Below, in pieces: positions 1 to 7,671 of a stretch of 64,000 nt of DNA (its first letter is position 1; the number at the start of each line of letters is the position of its first letter). The notes under the pieces are model-generated. The model searched no databases, had not been told where the DNA came from, and saw only the letters and a program-made list of their open reading frames with translations. The translations under genes were made by a program, and so were the position numbers. Source of the DNA: Thermoactinomyces daqus (lineage in GTDB: Bacteria > Bacillota > Bacilli > Thermoactinomycetales > Thermoactinomycetaceae); NCBI RefSeq assembly GCF_000763315.1, contig NZ_JPST01000048.1, positions 1-64,000 of the forward strand, written 5' to 3'.

Positions 1-28
1 CTTAATTTATTGAGGGAGGTGTGAGGAA

Positions 29-706
29 ATGGCTAATCAGCATAAAAAGAAGAGTTCAGCAAGTACCATCACCATGATTACGATTTTGGTTCTTTTTCTC
101 GCTGTGGGGATTTACGCGATTGTCGCGCCTTTGCTAAGTGACAAAGAGGATAAGGCGGCTGCGATTACATACACCGGAATGCCGCGGATCGGAAGTGCCC
201 AGGCACCGGTGAAAATCATGGAATTCGGCGACTTTAACTGCCCGGTCTGCAAGCAGTTTCATGATGTGATCTATCCGCAGTTGAAAAAAGAATATATTGA
301 TACGGGAAAAGCGCAAATGTATTTTACCAGCCTCGAATTCCTCGGCCCCAATTCCGAGATAACGAGCCAAGCGGCAGAATCCGTTTACCGGCAAAACCCC
401 GACGCTTTTTGGAAATTTTATGACGCTGTTTACTCAAATCAGGGAAAAGAAGATCAGAATTGGGCCACTCCCGACTTTATCGTCTCTTTGATCAAACAGA
501 ACATCCCTGAAGTGAACGCGGAACAGGTAAGGAAAGATCTGCAAAATAAAACATATGCGCAGCAGGTGAGAGCCCATAACCAATTTGCGCAAAAATTGGG
601 ATTCAATTCGGTTCCGACCATTTTCATCAATGGAAAAATGGTGGAAAATCCCTTTGACTACAACGACCTGAAAAAATTGATCAACGATGAACTGAACCAA
701 AAGTGA
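29..706 (+). CDS. bdbD: Membrane-anchored DsbA-like thiol-disulfide oxidoreductase (BdbD-like)
   Basis: Extracytoplasmic thiol oxidase that would introduce disulfides into exported proteins. The 225-residue protein has a lysine-rich N-terminus, one membrane anchor (about residues 13-35) and a thioredoxin-fold domain with the active-site motif CPVC (Cys71, Cys74) after FGDFN, plus the cis-proline loop SVPTIFING near the C-terminus. The ATG at 29 follows a GGGAGGTG ribosome-binding site. Its stop overlaps the GTG at 703, so it is probably coupled to the BdbC-like quinone reductase next to it. Family recognition is by motif and architecture; the natural substrate cannot be read from the sequence. 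Confidence 0.9.
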   Translation: MANQHKKKSSASTITMITILVLFLAVGIYAIVAPLLSDKEDKAAAITYTGMPRIGSAQAPVKIMEFGDFNCPVCKQFHDVIYPQLKKEYIDTGKAQMYFTSLEFLGPNSEITSQAAESVYRQNPDAFWKFYDAVYSNQGKEDQNWATPDFIVSLIKQNIPEVNAEQVRKDLQNKTYAQQVRAHNQFAQKLGFNSVPTIFINGKMVENPFDYNDLKKLINDELNQK

Positions 707-1137
707 GTGGGAAAAAGATGAAGAGGTTGTTAAATACGTACGGTATTTATTTTGCTTGGATAGTGGCGATTGTGGCAACCGGAGGTAGCCTCTTCTTCAG
801 TGAAGTGCTTGGTTTCATCCCCTGTACATTGTGCTGGGTGCAACGAATTTTTATGTACCCGCTGGTGATTCTGCTGGGAATTGCCTCCTATCGCACGGAC
901 CGGAATATCATTCCATATGTTTTGCCATTAACCATCATCGGTGGGTGTGTTTCCCTGTATCATTATCTGGAGCAAAAAGTGCCGGCTCTGGCGAAAGTGG
1001 CCTCCTGTCAGGTCGGAGTCCCTTGCACCCAGGAGTGGATTAACTGGCTTGGATTTATTACGATTCCGTTTTTGGCGCTCATCGCATTTATCCTGATTAC
1101 TCTGTTTCTTTCCTTTGCCAGAACAGAAAGCGAATAA
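703..1137 (+). CDS. bdbC: DsbB/BdbC-like disulfide oxidoreductase
   Basis: Four-helix membrane protein that would reoxidise BdbD and pass electrons to quinone. It has 144 residues with the cysteine pair CTLC (Cys41, Cys44) after the first helix and a second pair (Cys102, Cys108) in the second external loop, the DsbB family signature. The GTG at 703 overlaps the bdbD stop (GTGA) but has no good ribosome-binding site; the ATG at 718 is an alternative start five codons later. The operon with bdbD matches the known BdbC-BdbD partnership in Bacillus. Confidence 0.9.
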   Translation: MSGKKMKRLLNTYGIYFAWIVAIVATGGSLFFSEVLGFIPCTLCWVQRIFMYPLVILLGIASYRTDRNIIPYVLPLTIIGGCVSLYHYLEQKVPALAKVASCQVGVPCTQEWINWLGFITIPFLALIAFILITLFLSFARTESE

Positions 1138-1230
1138 TTGGGTGATGGGGGTTACCATCTGTCCAACCATCCAACCATTTTCTACATACATTAGTAGTGA
1201 ACTGGATAAGAAAGGAGACAGATCGGTGCC

Positions 1231-1461
1231 ATGAACAAACCCAAACTCAGGGATAAAAACCGCCAGATTACCCCGGTCCAGGCGTTGGATGCGAACCGCA
1301 ACAAGCCAAAAACCAAGTTGACCAGCGTCTTTTTCGGCGGGTTTGGTTGGGCTTGGTGGATTGTAATCGCCGTTCTGGTGATTATTTTCTTGTTCTTTAT
1401 CTTCTGGTGGTGGGGATTTGGCGGATTTGGCTGGGGAGGATTTGGCGGGGGATTTTGGTAA
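1231..1461 (+). CDS. Small Gly/Trp/Phe-rich membrane protein
   Basis: 76-residue protein of unknown function. A basic, polar N-terminal half (about residues 1-32) is followed by one strongly hydrophobic segment and a C-terminal tail built almost only of Gly, Phe and Trp. An AAGGAGAC ribosome-binding site lies upstream of the ATG at 1231 and a terminator follows at 1485-1517, so it is a complete single-gene unit. The tail loosely resembles small Gly-rich sporulation membrane proteins of the YjcZ type, but the similarity is too weak for a name. sspI lies just downstream in convergent orientation. Confidence 0.65.
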   Translation: MNKPKLRDKNRQITPVQALDANRNKPKTKLTSVFFGGFGWAWWIVIAVLVIIFLFFIFWWWGFGGFGWGGFGGGFW

Positions 1462-1484
1462 AAGATGGGCGGTATCATTTCTTG

Positions 1485-1517
1485 AGCCTTGTTCTTTTAA
1501 AAGGACGGGCTTTTTTT
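1485..1517 (+). terminator. Rho-independent terminator of the Gly/Trp-rich gene
   Basis: Stem AGCCTTGTTCTTTT against AAAAGGACGGGCT (with G-U pairs) followed directly by seven T. Confidence 0.75.
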
Positions 1518-1534
1518 ATTGGTTGAGTTTTGGG

Positions 1535-1574
1535 AAGAAGTGAGCTCGGCAGCCAGGATTTGAACTCACTTCTT
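1535..1574. repeat. Inverted repeat downstream of sspI
   Basis: A perfect 10-bp inverted repeat, AAGAAGTGAG and CTCACTTCTT, with a 20-nt loop, begins 12 nt past the sspI stop. It lacks a T-tract, so it may be a transcript-stabilising hairpin or a weak terminator for sspI. Confidence 0.5.
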
Positions 1575-1585
1575 GCTTTTCGCAT

Positions 1586-1801
1586 TCAACTTTTGGGCAG
1601 GGAATTGTGCAGGGTTTGGATCATCGCTTTCCGGTCATTGGGGTTGCTGTTTTTCCAGATCACTTCAAAGAGAACCCCGAGCCCGGGCAGCAGTTTTTCC
1701 TCACCGCGCTGAATGGAATCAACCACAAGCTCTTGCAGTTCTTGTGTATTCATGGTATGAATGTTGTGGATTACTGCACCGCGAATGTCAAAATTCATCA
1801 T
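1586..1801 (-). CDS. sspI: Small acid-soluble spore protein SspI
   Basis: 71-residue minor SASP of the spore core. The central stretch GEEKLLPGLGVLFEVIW is the hallmark of SspI. The start is one of two adjacent ATGs (1801 or 1798) preceded on the minus strand by AAAAAAGGAGGTCAG, an optimal ribosome-binding site; the same frame is open further upstream but that part is not SspI-like. In Bacillus subtilis sspI also sits next to the SpoU-type methylase gene and pheST, as here. Expression in the forespore by SigG is known for the family; I did not identify its promoter. Confidence 0.93.
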   Translation of the reverse strand: MMNFDIRGAVIHNIHTMNTQELQELVVDSIQRGEEKLLPGLGVLFEVIWKNSNPNDRKAMIQTLHNSLPKS

Positions 1802-2045
1802 CTGACCTCCTTTTTTAACTAGGATGTGCGGAAAAAAGGACTTTATCCGGAAATTGGATATGTTAGTTAAGGCTGATCGCAAAAATTGGCAGGCGATGCC
1901 GTTGATCGTCAGCGGCTGTGCCGGGAAACATTTTGATATGGCCCGGTGTGAGCACAAGGAGCGGTTTGGTTGTACGAGGGAATGGGCAAGGCCCGGGAGA
2001 ATTTGAAGAAAAATCATAAAACAGGAAGGAACAAGGCGCAGAAGA

Positions 2046-2855
2046 ATGACAAAAATCCGGTTGATTACTTCACAGGCAAATGAACAGGTGAAACAATGGC
2101 AAAAGTTGAAAACAAAAAAAGGGAGATTACAGCAAGGGGCTTTGCTGATCGAGGGCGAACATTTAATGGAGGAAGCGCTTAAGGCCGGAATTCCCTTTTT
2201 CGCGGTGCTGCTGGAGCAGGGAAAAACCGGTATCACAGAGCCGCTTCTTCACCGTTTTCCGGAACGGGTTCCCGTCTATGAATTGGCTCCTCCCCTTTTT
2301 CGCCGCTTGGTTGAAACGGAAACCCCCCAGGGGATTGCCGCGGTTATTCGTCTTCCCGAGTGGTCGCCGGATGAGCTCTTAGCCCGGCAAAAGCAAGAGG
2401 CCACCTATCTGCTCCTCGATGCGATCCAGGATCCGGGCAACTTGGGAACGATCATCCGTACGGCCAAAGCGGCGGGAGTCGATGGGATTCTGCTGGGCAA
2501 AGGAACGGTTGATCCTTTTAACTCCAAAGCGGTTCGTGCCGCCATGGGCTCCATCTTTCGCATTCCGCTGGTGCAGGCGGATCTGGCTGAGGCGATTGGT
2601 ATGCTTGGCGAACAGGGGGTGACGGTCGTGGGGACGACACCGCATGCCGGTGTGTATCATTTCGATTATCCCTATTCCAAACGGGTGGCGATTTTATTGG
2701 GCAACGAAGGCCGTGGAGTTCACCCTGATTTGCTGGCCCGTGCCGATGTGCAAGTCAAAATCCCCATGCCAGGGCAAACGGAATCGTTAAATGTCTCCTC
2801 TGTGGGAGCGATTCTCCTTTTTGAACGCGTGCGTCAGCAATATCAGCATAAGTAG
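2046..2855 (+). CDS. ysgA: TrmH/SpoU-family RNA 2'-O-methyltransferase (YsgA-like)
   Basis: SPOUT-fold RNA ribose methylase using S-adenosylmethionine. The 269-residue protein has an N-terminal substrate-binding part (about 1-105) and the three SpoU motifs: DAIQDPGNLGTIIRTAKAAG (motif 1), ILLGNEGRGV (motif 2) and IPMPGQTESLNVSSVGAI (motif 3), which form the knotted cofactor site. A GGAAGGA site lies about 20 nt before the ATG. Its place between sspI and the pheST T-box leader matches ysgA of Bacillus. The exact RNA target is not evident. Confidence 0.9.
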   Translation: MTKIRLITSQANEQVKQWQKLKTKKGRLQQGALLIEGEHLMEEALKAGIPFFAVLLEQGKTGITEPLLHRFPERVPVYELAPPLFRRLVETETPQGIAAVIRLPEWSPDELLARQKQEATYLLLDAIQDPGNLGTIIRTAKAAGVDGILLGKGTVDPFNSKAVRAAMGSIFRIPLVQADLAEAIGMLGEQGVTVVGTTPHAGVYHFDYPYSKRVAILLGNEGRGVHPDLLARADVQVKIPMPGQTESLNVSSVGAILLFERVRQQYQHK

Positions 2856-2858
2856 AGG

Positions 2859-2887
2859 TTGCTGGCTCGCATATGTTCGCTTATAAT
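2859..2887 (+). promoter_or_regulatory. SigA promoter of the pheST leader
   Basis: TTGCTG (2859-2864), 17-bp spacer, TATAAT (2882-2887), placing the transcript start near 2894, just before the T-box. Confidence 0.75.
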
Positions 2888-2893
2888 AATAAA

Positions 2894-3181
2894 ATAATTT
2901 TCAGATGGATAATTATTATATTGGCATGGCGATGATGGAGAGGAGTAAGCAGTACGTCCTTGACCAGGGAGAAAGTGCCGTGACTGGAAGCACTTTCAGG
3001 AAACGGCTGCCGAAGTTCGCTCTGGAGCTGTCCTTTGAACCAGACGGAATGTCTACAGTAGAGGGAACCGGTGTTGACCGTTATTTCAGTCCAAGAGGAA
3101 AAGGAAGGGACTTTCCCTTTTCTTTTCAACAAGGGTGGTACCGCGGAATCTCTCGTCCCTTATGGGAACGGGATTTTTTTA
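2894..3181 (+). ncRNA. T-box riboswitch (tRNA-Phe) upstream of pheS
   Basis: The T-box sequence AAGGGTGGTACCGCGG at 3131-3146 is an exact family signature. It is followed by a terminator (AATCTC..CGTCCC, loop TTAT, GGG.ACGGGATT, seven T; about 3146-3181). Stem I begins with a GGAGAGGAGTAAGCAG segment, and its 3' side contains TTC (3016-3018) just before GCTCTGGAG, the expected place of the specifier; TTC is a phenylalanine codon. Uncharged tRNA-Phe would stabilise the antiterminator and switch on pheST. The specifier is inferred from position, the T-box itself is seen directly. Confidence 0.93.
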
Positions 3182-3315
3182 TTTTTTGAATCGCATGTCA
3201 GGTCGTGGGCCCCCTGGTTTTACTTAACTTTCAGCCTTGGGATGTGAAAATGCAGCTTTGTGTCCCGGGGTTGTGCCGAAAAAAATGAGAGTTTGATGAG
3301 AAAGGAGCGTTTTTC

Positions 3316-4317
3316 ATGCGCGAGCGATTGGAAGCTTTGAGCAGTGAGGCGGCTCTGGCGATTCAACAGGTGACTACGCTGGAAGAATTGCGGGAGCTGA
3401 AGGTGAAGTATTTGGGAAAAAAAGGGGAACTGACCGGCGTGTTGCGCGGGATGGGCAGTTTGTCGCCCGAAGAGCGCCCGGTGATCGGGAGTTTGGCCAA
3501 CGAAATCCGCAATCACCTGGATCAGTTGATAACGGGAAAAGAAGCGGCTTTGCAGGCGGCAGCCCTTGAAGAGCAACTGGCAAAAGAGACAATCGACGTC
3601 ACGCTTCCGGGCGTGAAACGAAATGTTGGTTCGCTTCATCCCCTTCATTTGATCATTGAAAAAATTGAGGATATTTTTGTCGGCATGGGATTTGAAGTCG
3701 CTGAAGGACCCGAAGTGGAAACGGATAAATACAACTTTGAAGCATTGAACATGCCGCAGGAACACCCGGCACGCGACATGCAGGATTCATTCTACATCAC
3801 GCCGGAACTGCTGCTGCGCACGCACACTTCCTCAGTTCAGGTGAGGACCTTGGAAAAGAAAGAAGGATATGTTCCGGTGCGGATCATCTGCCCGGGCAAA
3901 GTGTATCGCCGCGATGACGATGATGCCACCCACTCTCACCAATTTACCCAGATCGAGGGTCTGGTTGTTGACCGCGGGGTTTCGATGAGTGAGCTCAATG
4001 GCGTCCTGTTGTCGTTTATTGAAAAAATCTTTGGCGAAGGAACCGAAATGCGCTTGCGCCCGAGCTATTTCCCGTTTACCGAACCAAGCGTGGAAGTGGA
4101 TATCTATCACCCGGAAAAAGGATGGATCGAAATTCTGGGTGCCGGAATGGTTCATCCGCGCGTCCTGGAAAAAGCGGGGTACAACCCGGAACGCTATTCC
4201 GGTTTTGCCTTTGGCATGGGAGTTGAGCGAATTGCCATGCTGAAGTACGACATTGATGATATTCGCCATTTTTACAACAATGATTTGCGTTTCCTGCGTC
4301 AATTCAAAACGGTGTGA
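3316..4317 (+). CDS. pheS: Phenylalanyl-tRNA synthetase alpha subunit
   Basis: Catalytic alpha subunit of the alpha2-beta2 PheRS. The 333-residue length is typical. An N-terminal coiled coil (about 1-100) precedes the class II catalytic domain with motif 2 ([20 protein letters not shown] then QIEGLVVD) and motif 3 ([17 protein letters not shown]). AAAGGAGCG stands before the ATG. It is the first gene behind the T-box leader and is followed after 18 nt by pheT. Confidence 0.97.
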   Translation: MRERLEALSSEAALAIQQVTTLEELRELKVKYLGKKGELTGVLRGMGSLSPEERPVIGSLANEIRNHLDQLITGKEAALQAAALEEQLAKETIDVTLPGVKRNVGSLHPLHLIIEKIEDIFVGMGFEVAEGPEVETDKYNFEALNMPQEHPARDMQDSFYITPELLLRTHTSSVQVRTLEKKEGYVPVRIICPGKVYRRDDDDATHSHQFTQIEGLVVDRGVSMSELNGVLLSFIEKIFGEGTEMRLRPSYFPFTEPSVEVDIYHPEKGWIEILGAGMVHPRVLEKAGYNPERYSGFAFGMGVERIAMLKYDIDDIRHFYNNDLRFLRQFKTV

Positions 4318-4335
4318 GAGGAGTGTTCAAGTATC

Positions 4336-6756
4336 ATGCTTGTATCTTATGAATGGCTGTCCCAGTATGTGGATCTGGAAGGCATTACGCCGGAGGATAT
4401 TGCAGAAGAATTGAACCGTACCGGGATCGAAGTGGAAGTGATCTATACGCGTGATCCCGGAGTCAGCGGTGTGGTCATCGGAGAGGTTTTATCCGTCGAG
4501 CCCCATCCCCATGCGGACCGCCTCAAAGTCTGCATGGTGAATGTCGGCAAAGGGCAGATATTGCAAATTGTCTGCGGGGCGAAAAACGTCGCAGCCGGAC
4601 AACGCGTTCCCGTCGCCCTCGTCGGTGCGAAATTGCCGGGCGGTGTTCATATTAAAAAAGCAGAGTTGCGCGGAATCGAATCGAACGGGATGATCTGCTC
4701 AGCGAAGGAACTGGGCTTCCCGGAAAAAGTGCTGATGAAAGAGCAGACGGAAGGAATTCTTGTCCTGGAAAAAGAAGCACCGGTCGGCGGGGATATTAAA
4801 GAGTACTTGGGCATGAATGACCAGGTGATCGAATTGCAGCTGACGCCCAATCGTTCCGATTGTCTCGGGATGGTCGGTGTCGCCTATGAAATCGCCGCCA
4901 TCTTTGACCGGGAACTGCGCCTGCCGATGATTACCGAAACGGCGCCGCAGTATGACTCTCCCGTGAATGTTTACATTGAATCGGAAGAAGACTGCCCGTT
5001 TTATGCCGTCCAGGTTGTGCATAATCTGCAGGTGGGCCCGTCCCCGCAGTGGATGCAGAACCGGCTCATCTCTGCCGGAATCCGTCCGATCAACAACATT
5101 GTCGACATCACCAACTATGTGATGCTGGAAATGGGGCAGCCGCTTCATGCTTTTGATTATGACCGGATCGGCGGAGGCCAGATTGTGGTCCGGCGCGCAC
5201 AGGAAGGGGAGCAAATCACCACGCTGGATGGAACGGTGAGAACCTGCGACCCGGAAATGCTTCTGATCACCAATGGGGAAGAGCCGCTGGCCGTTGCCGG
5301 TGTAATGGGCGGAGAGTCTTCGGAAGTGACCGGGCAGACCGTTTCCGTCCTCATTGAATCAGCTTTCTTCGACCCGATGCTGGTCCGCCAGGGAGCGCGC
5401 AAATTAGCCATGCGCACGGAGGCGAGCGCCCGGTTTGAAAAAGGGGTTGACCCGGAACAAATCGTGCCGGCCCTCAATCGTGCCGTCCAGTTGTTGTGCC
5501 AGTTGGCCGGAGGCGTTGCCGGTTCGGAGCCGGTTGTGCACAAAGTGGGTGACATCGATGACATTATTGTCGAATTGAGGCACGAGCGGCTGGTCAACCT
5601 GCTGGGAGTGCAAATCAGCCAGCCCGAGGTGTTGGATATTTTCCGCCGCTTGCGTTTCCCTGTACGTATGGATGACGGGCTGTATGAGGTTCAGGTGCCG
5701 ACCCGACGCCCTGATGTGATGATCGAAGTCGATCTGATTGAAGAAGTGGCGAGGATTTTCGGGTATGATCGGATCCCGACCACTTTGCCGTGGGGACAGC
5801 AACCGCCGGGCGGTTTGACCAGGGAGCAAAAATTGCGCCGCACCATCCGCCATACGCTCCGCAACATGGGGCTTCATGAGGTCTTGACCTACAGCTTGAC
5901 CTCCGAGCAAACGGAAGCGGAAGTGGAATCGCTCGAGCCGCAAGCACGGCCGATTCATTTGGCGATGCCGATGAGCAGCGAGCATGCGATTTTGCGTACG
6001 ACTTTGCTTCCGCAACTGATTGAAACGGCTGCCTACAATATCAATCGCGGAAATGACCGGGTTTCCATCTTTGAATTGGGCCGGACCTATCTCACGTCAG
6101 AAGAGCAATTGGAGCAACTCCCGCTGGAACGCTATGAACTGGCCGGCGTGGTTACGGGCAAAAAAGAGCCGTCCATCTGGAAAGAGAAAGAGCTTCCCGC
6201 CGGAGATTTCTATGAAGTGAAAGGGATGCTGGAAGCATTGTTCACCCGTCTCGGCGTTTACGGAGTTGAATTCCGCGCTGCCCGGCCAAAAGGGTTCCAC
6301 CCCGGCAGAACGGCAGAAATGGTGATCGAGGAGCAGGTGATCGGGATTTTGGGTGAAATCCATCCACAGCTGGCCCGGAAATATGATCTCGAACATCCGG
6401 TCGCCTTCCAGATTGATGTGGAAAAACTGCTGTCGGCCATTGATGAAGAAATCATCTATGAACCGATTCCCCGTTATCCGGCAGTAACCCGTGATTTGGC
6501 TGTCATCGTTGACGAAAACGTGCCCGTAGGGGAGCTGGAAGAAGGAATTTGGGAAGAGGCTGGAGAACTTCTTAAATCTGTATCCTTGTTTGATGTGTTT
6601 ACAGGAGAGCAAATTGGGGAAGGAAAGAAAAGTGTAGCCTTTTCATTGGTGTACCGCGCTTCAAACCGAACATTGACCGATGAAGAAGTAAATCGGGTGC
6701 ATGATTCGGTTGTCGCGTTCCTCTCTTCTGCATTTGGTGCAAAGCTGAGACAATAA
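4336..6756 (+). CDS. pheT: Phenylalanyl-tRNA synthetase beta subunit
   Basis: Beta subunit, 806 residues, carrying tRNA binding and editing. Domains in order: EMAP-type tRNA-binding fold (about 40-150), B3/4 editing domain (about 215-395), B5 domain, a catalytic-like core with VDLIEEVARIFGYDRIP, and a C-terminal anticodon-binding FDX-ACB domain (about 712-805, starting PIPRYPAVTRDLAVIVD). It is co-transcribed with pheS under T-box control. Nothing is missing relative to Bacillus PheT. Confidence 0.97.
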   Translation: MLVSYEWLSQYVDLEGITPEDIAEELNRTGIEVEVIYTRDPGVSGVVIGEVLSVEPHPHADRLKVCMVNVGKGQILQIVCGAKNVAAGQRVPVALVGAKLPGGVHIKKAELRGIESNGMICSAKELGFPEKVLMKEQTEGILVLEKEAPVGGDIKEYLGMNDQVIELQLTPNRSDCLGMVGVAYEIAAIFDRELRLPMITETAPQYDSPVNVYIESEEDCPFYAVQVVHNLQVGPSPQWMQNRLISAGIRPINNIVDITNYVMLEMGQPLHAFDYDRIGGGQIVVRRAQEGEQITTLDGTVRTCDPEMLLITNGEEPLAVAGVMGGESSEVTGQTVSVLIESAFFDPMLVRQGARKLAMRTEASARFEKGVDPEQIVPALNRAVQLLCQLAGGVAGSEPVVHKVGDIDDIIVELRHERLVNLLGVQISQPEVLDIFRRLRFPVRMDDGLYEVQVPTRRPDVMIEVDLIEEVARIFGYDRIPTTLPWGQQPPGGLTREQKLRRTIRHTLRNMGLHEVLTYSLTSEQTEAEVESLEPQARPIHLAMPMSSEHAILRTTLLPQLIETAAYNINRGNDRVSIFELGRTYLTSEEQLEQLPLERYELAGVVTGKKEPSIWKEKELPAGDFYEVKGMLEALFTRLGVYGVEFRAARPKGFHPGRTAEMVIEEQVIGILGEIHPQLARKYDLEHPVAFQIDVEKLLSAIDEEIIYEPIPRYPAVTRDLAVIVDENVPVGELEEGIWEEAGELLKSVSLFDVFTGEQIGEGKKSVAFSLVYRASNRTLTDEEVNRVHDSVVAFLSSAFGAKLRQ

Positions 6757-6820
6757 CATCGAAGGGCTGTCGATTCCTGCCCTGACCGTAACCTTCACTC
6801 GGTGAGGGAGGCGCTGCAAA

Positions 6821-7069
6821 ATGAAAAACAAATTGACTGTGGAGATTTACGGTCAGCAGTATCATTTGACCGGAAAAGCGAGCCCTGGTCATATGCGCCA
6901 GGTGGCTGGCCATGTTGATGAAAAGATGAGGCAGATCGCCGATAACAATCCGCGTCTGGATGCCACGAAACTGGCTGTTTTGTCTGCCGTCAATATTGCG
7001 GATGATTATCTTAAGCTGAAACAAGAATATGATGAAATCATGCATCTGATTGAAGATGAGCAACCTTGA
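6821..7069 (+). CDS. zapA: Cell division protein ZapA
   Basis: 82-residue FtsZ-ring stabiliser. It begins with KNKLTVEIYGQQYHL, followed by the family pattern of VAGHVDEKMRQI and a C-terminal coiled coil with LAVLSAVNIADDYLKL. A GGGAGG site precedes the ATG. The order pheT-zapA-cvpA-polX-mutS2 is conserved in Bacillales. Confidence 0.9.
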   Translation: MKNKLTVEIYGQQYHLTGKASPGHMRQVAGHVDEKMRQIADNNPRLDATKLAVLSAVNIADDYLKLKQEYDEIMHLIEDEQP

Positions 7070-7082
7070 GGAGGACTTGTCA

Positions 7083-7619
7083 TTGAACTTGTTTGATTGG
7101 ATCTTAATACTCCTTCTCATCGGTGCGTTATTTCAGGGGTATCAGCGGGGGCTGGTATTGCAGCTGGCCTCGCTGATCACCTATTTTGCATCTTTGTGGG
7201 TGGCGTACAAATTTACCGATGAGCTGGCACCTGAATTGAGCAAATTGTGGCAGATGCCCGATTCGGTTCATAACGGGTGGCTTTCGCTCCTGCCGATGGA
7301 AAAAATGATTTACTCTGCCATGGCATTTTTCCTTTTGTTCGTGGGAACGAAATTCGTTTTGTCCATCGCGGTTTCCGTGATCAATCAAGTGGCGAAATTG
7401 CCGGTTCTGTCTCTGTTCAACCGTTCCGGCGGAGTATTGTTCGCTTTTGTAAAAACGTTCGTTGTCATCGTGGTGGTCGTGAATATTCTTCATGTCCTGC
7501 CATGGGCACCGGGGCAGAATGCCGTCAAATCATCGGCCCTGGCCCAAACCTGTTTGAAGATCACACCGGATTTGACAAAAGAAGTGCAGAATTTGCTGCA
7601 TGGTTCCCATCAGACGTGA
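7083..7619 (+). CDS. cvpA: CvpA-family membrane protein
   Basis: 178-residue protein with four predicted membrane helices. NLFDWILILLLIGALFQGYQRG at the N-terminus is typical of the CvpA/colicin V production family (YshB in Bacillus). I place the start at the TTG at 7083 because GAGGAGG at 7069-7075 lies seven bases before it; the ATG at 7050 lies inside zapA and has no ribosome-binding site. The molecular role of the family in Firmicutes is unsettled. Confidence 0.8.
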   Translation: MNLFDWILILLLIGALFQGYQRGLVLQLASLITYFASLWVAYKFTDELAPELSKLWQMPDSVHNGWLSLLPMEKMIYSAMAFFLLFVGTKFVLSIAVSVINQVAKLPVLSLFNRSGGVLFAFVKTFVVIVVVVNILHVLPWAPGQNAVKSSALAQTCLKITPDLTKEVQNLLHGSHQT

Positions 7620-7625
7620 AAAATC

Positions 7626-7654
7626 GGGGCTACGGAAAACGTAGCCTCTTTTTT
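7626..7654 (+). terminator. Terminator between cvpA and polX
   Basis: GGCTACG, loop GAAAA, CGTAGCC, then TCTTTTTT. It lies only about 20 nt before the polX start, so polX expression beyond it needs read-through or its own promoter. Confidence 0.8.
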
Positions 7655-7671
7655 GTGAGGAGCGTGATGCA

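Noticed and set aside
1540-1575. GAGTTCAAATCC on the minus strand resembling a tRNA T-loop
   Set aside because: The flanking bases do not form a T-stem or the remaining cloverleaf; it is the loop of an inverted repeat behind sspI.
2868-2880. CGCATATGTTCG resembling a LexA/DinR box upstream of pheS
   Set aside because: Only the right half (GTTCG) matches; the left half is wrong, and pheST is controlled by the T-box.
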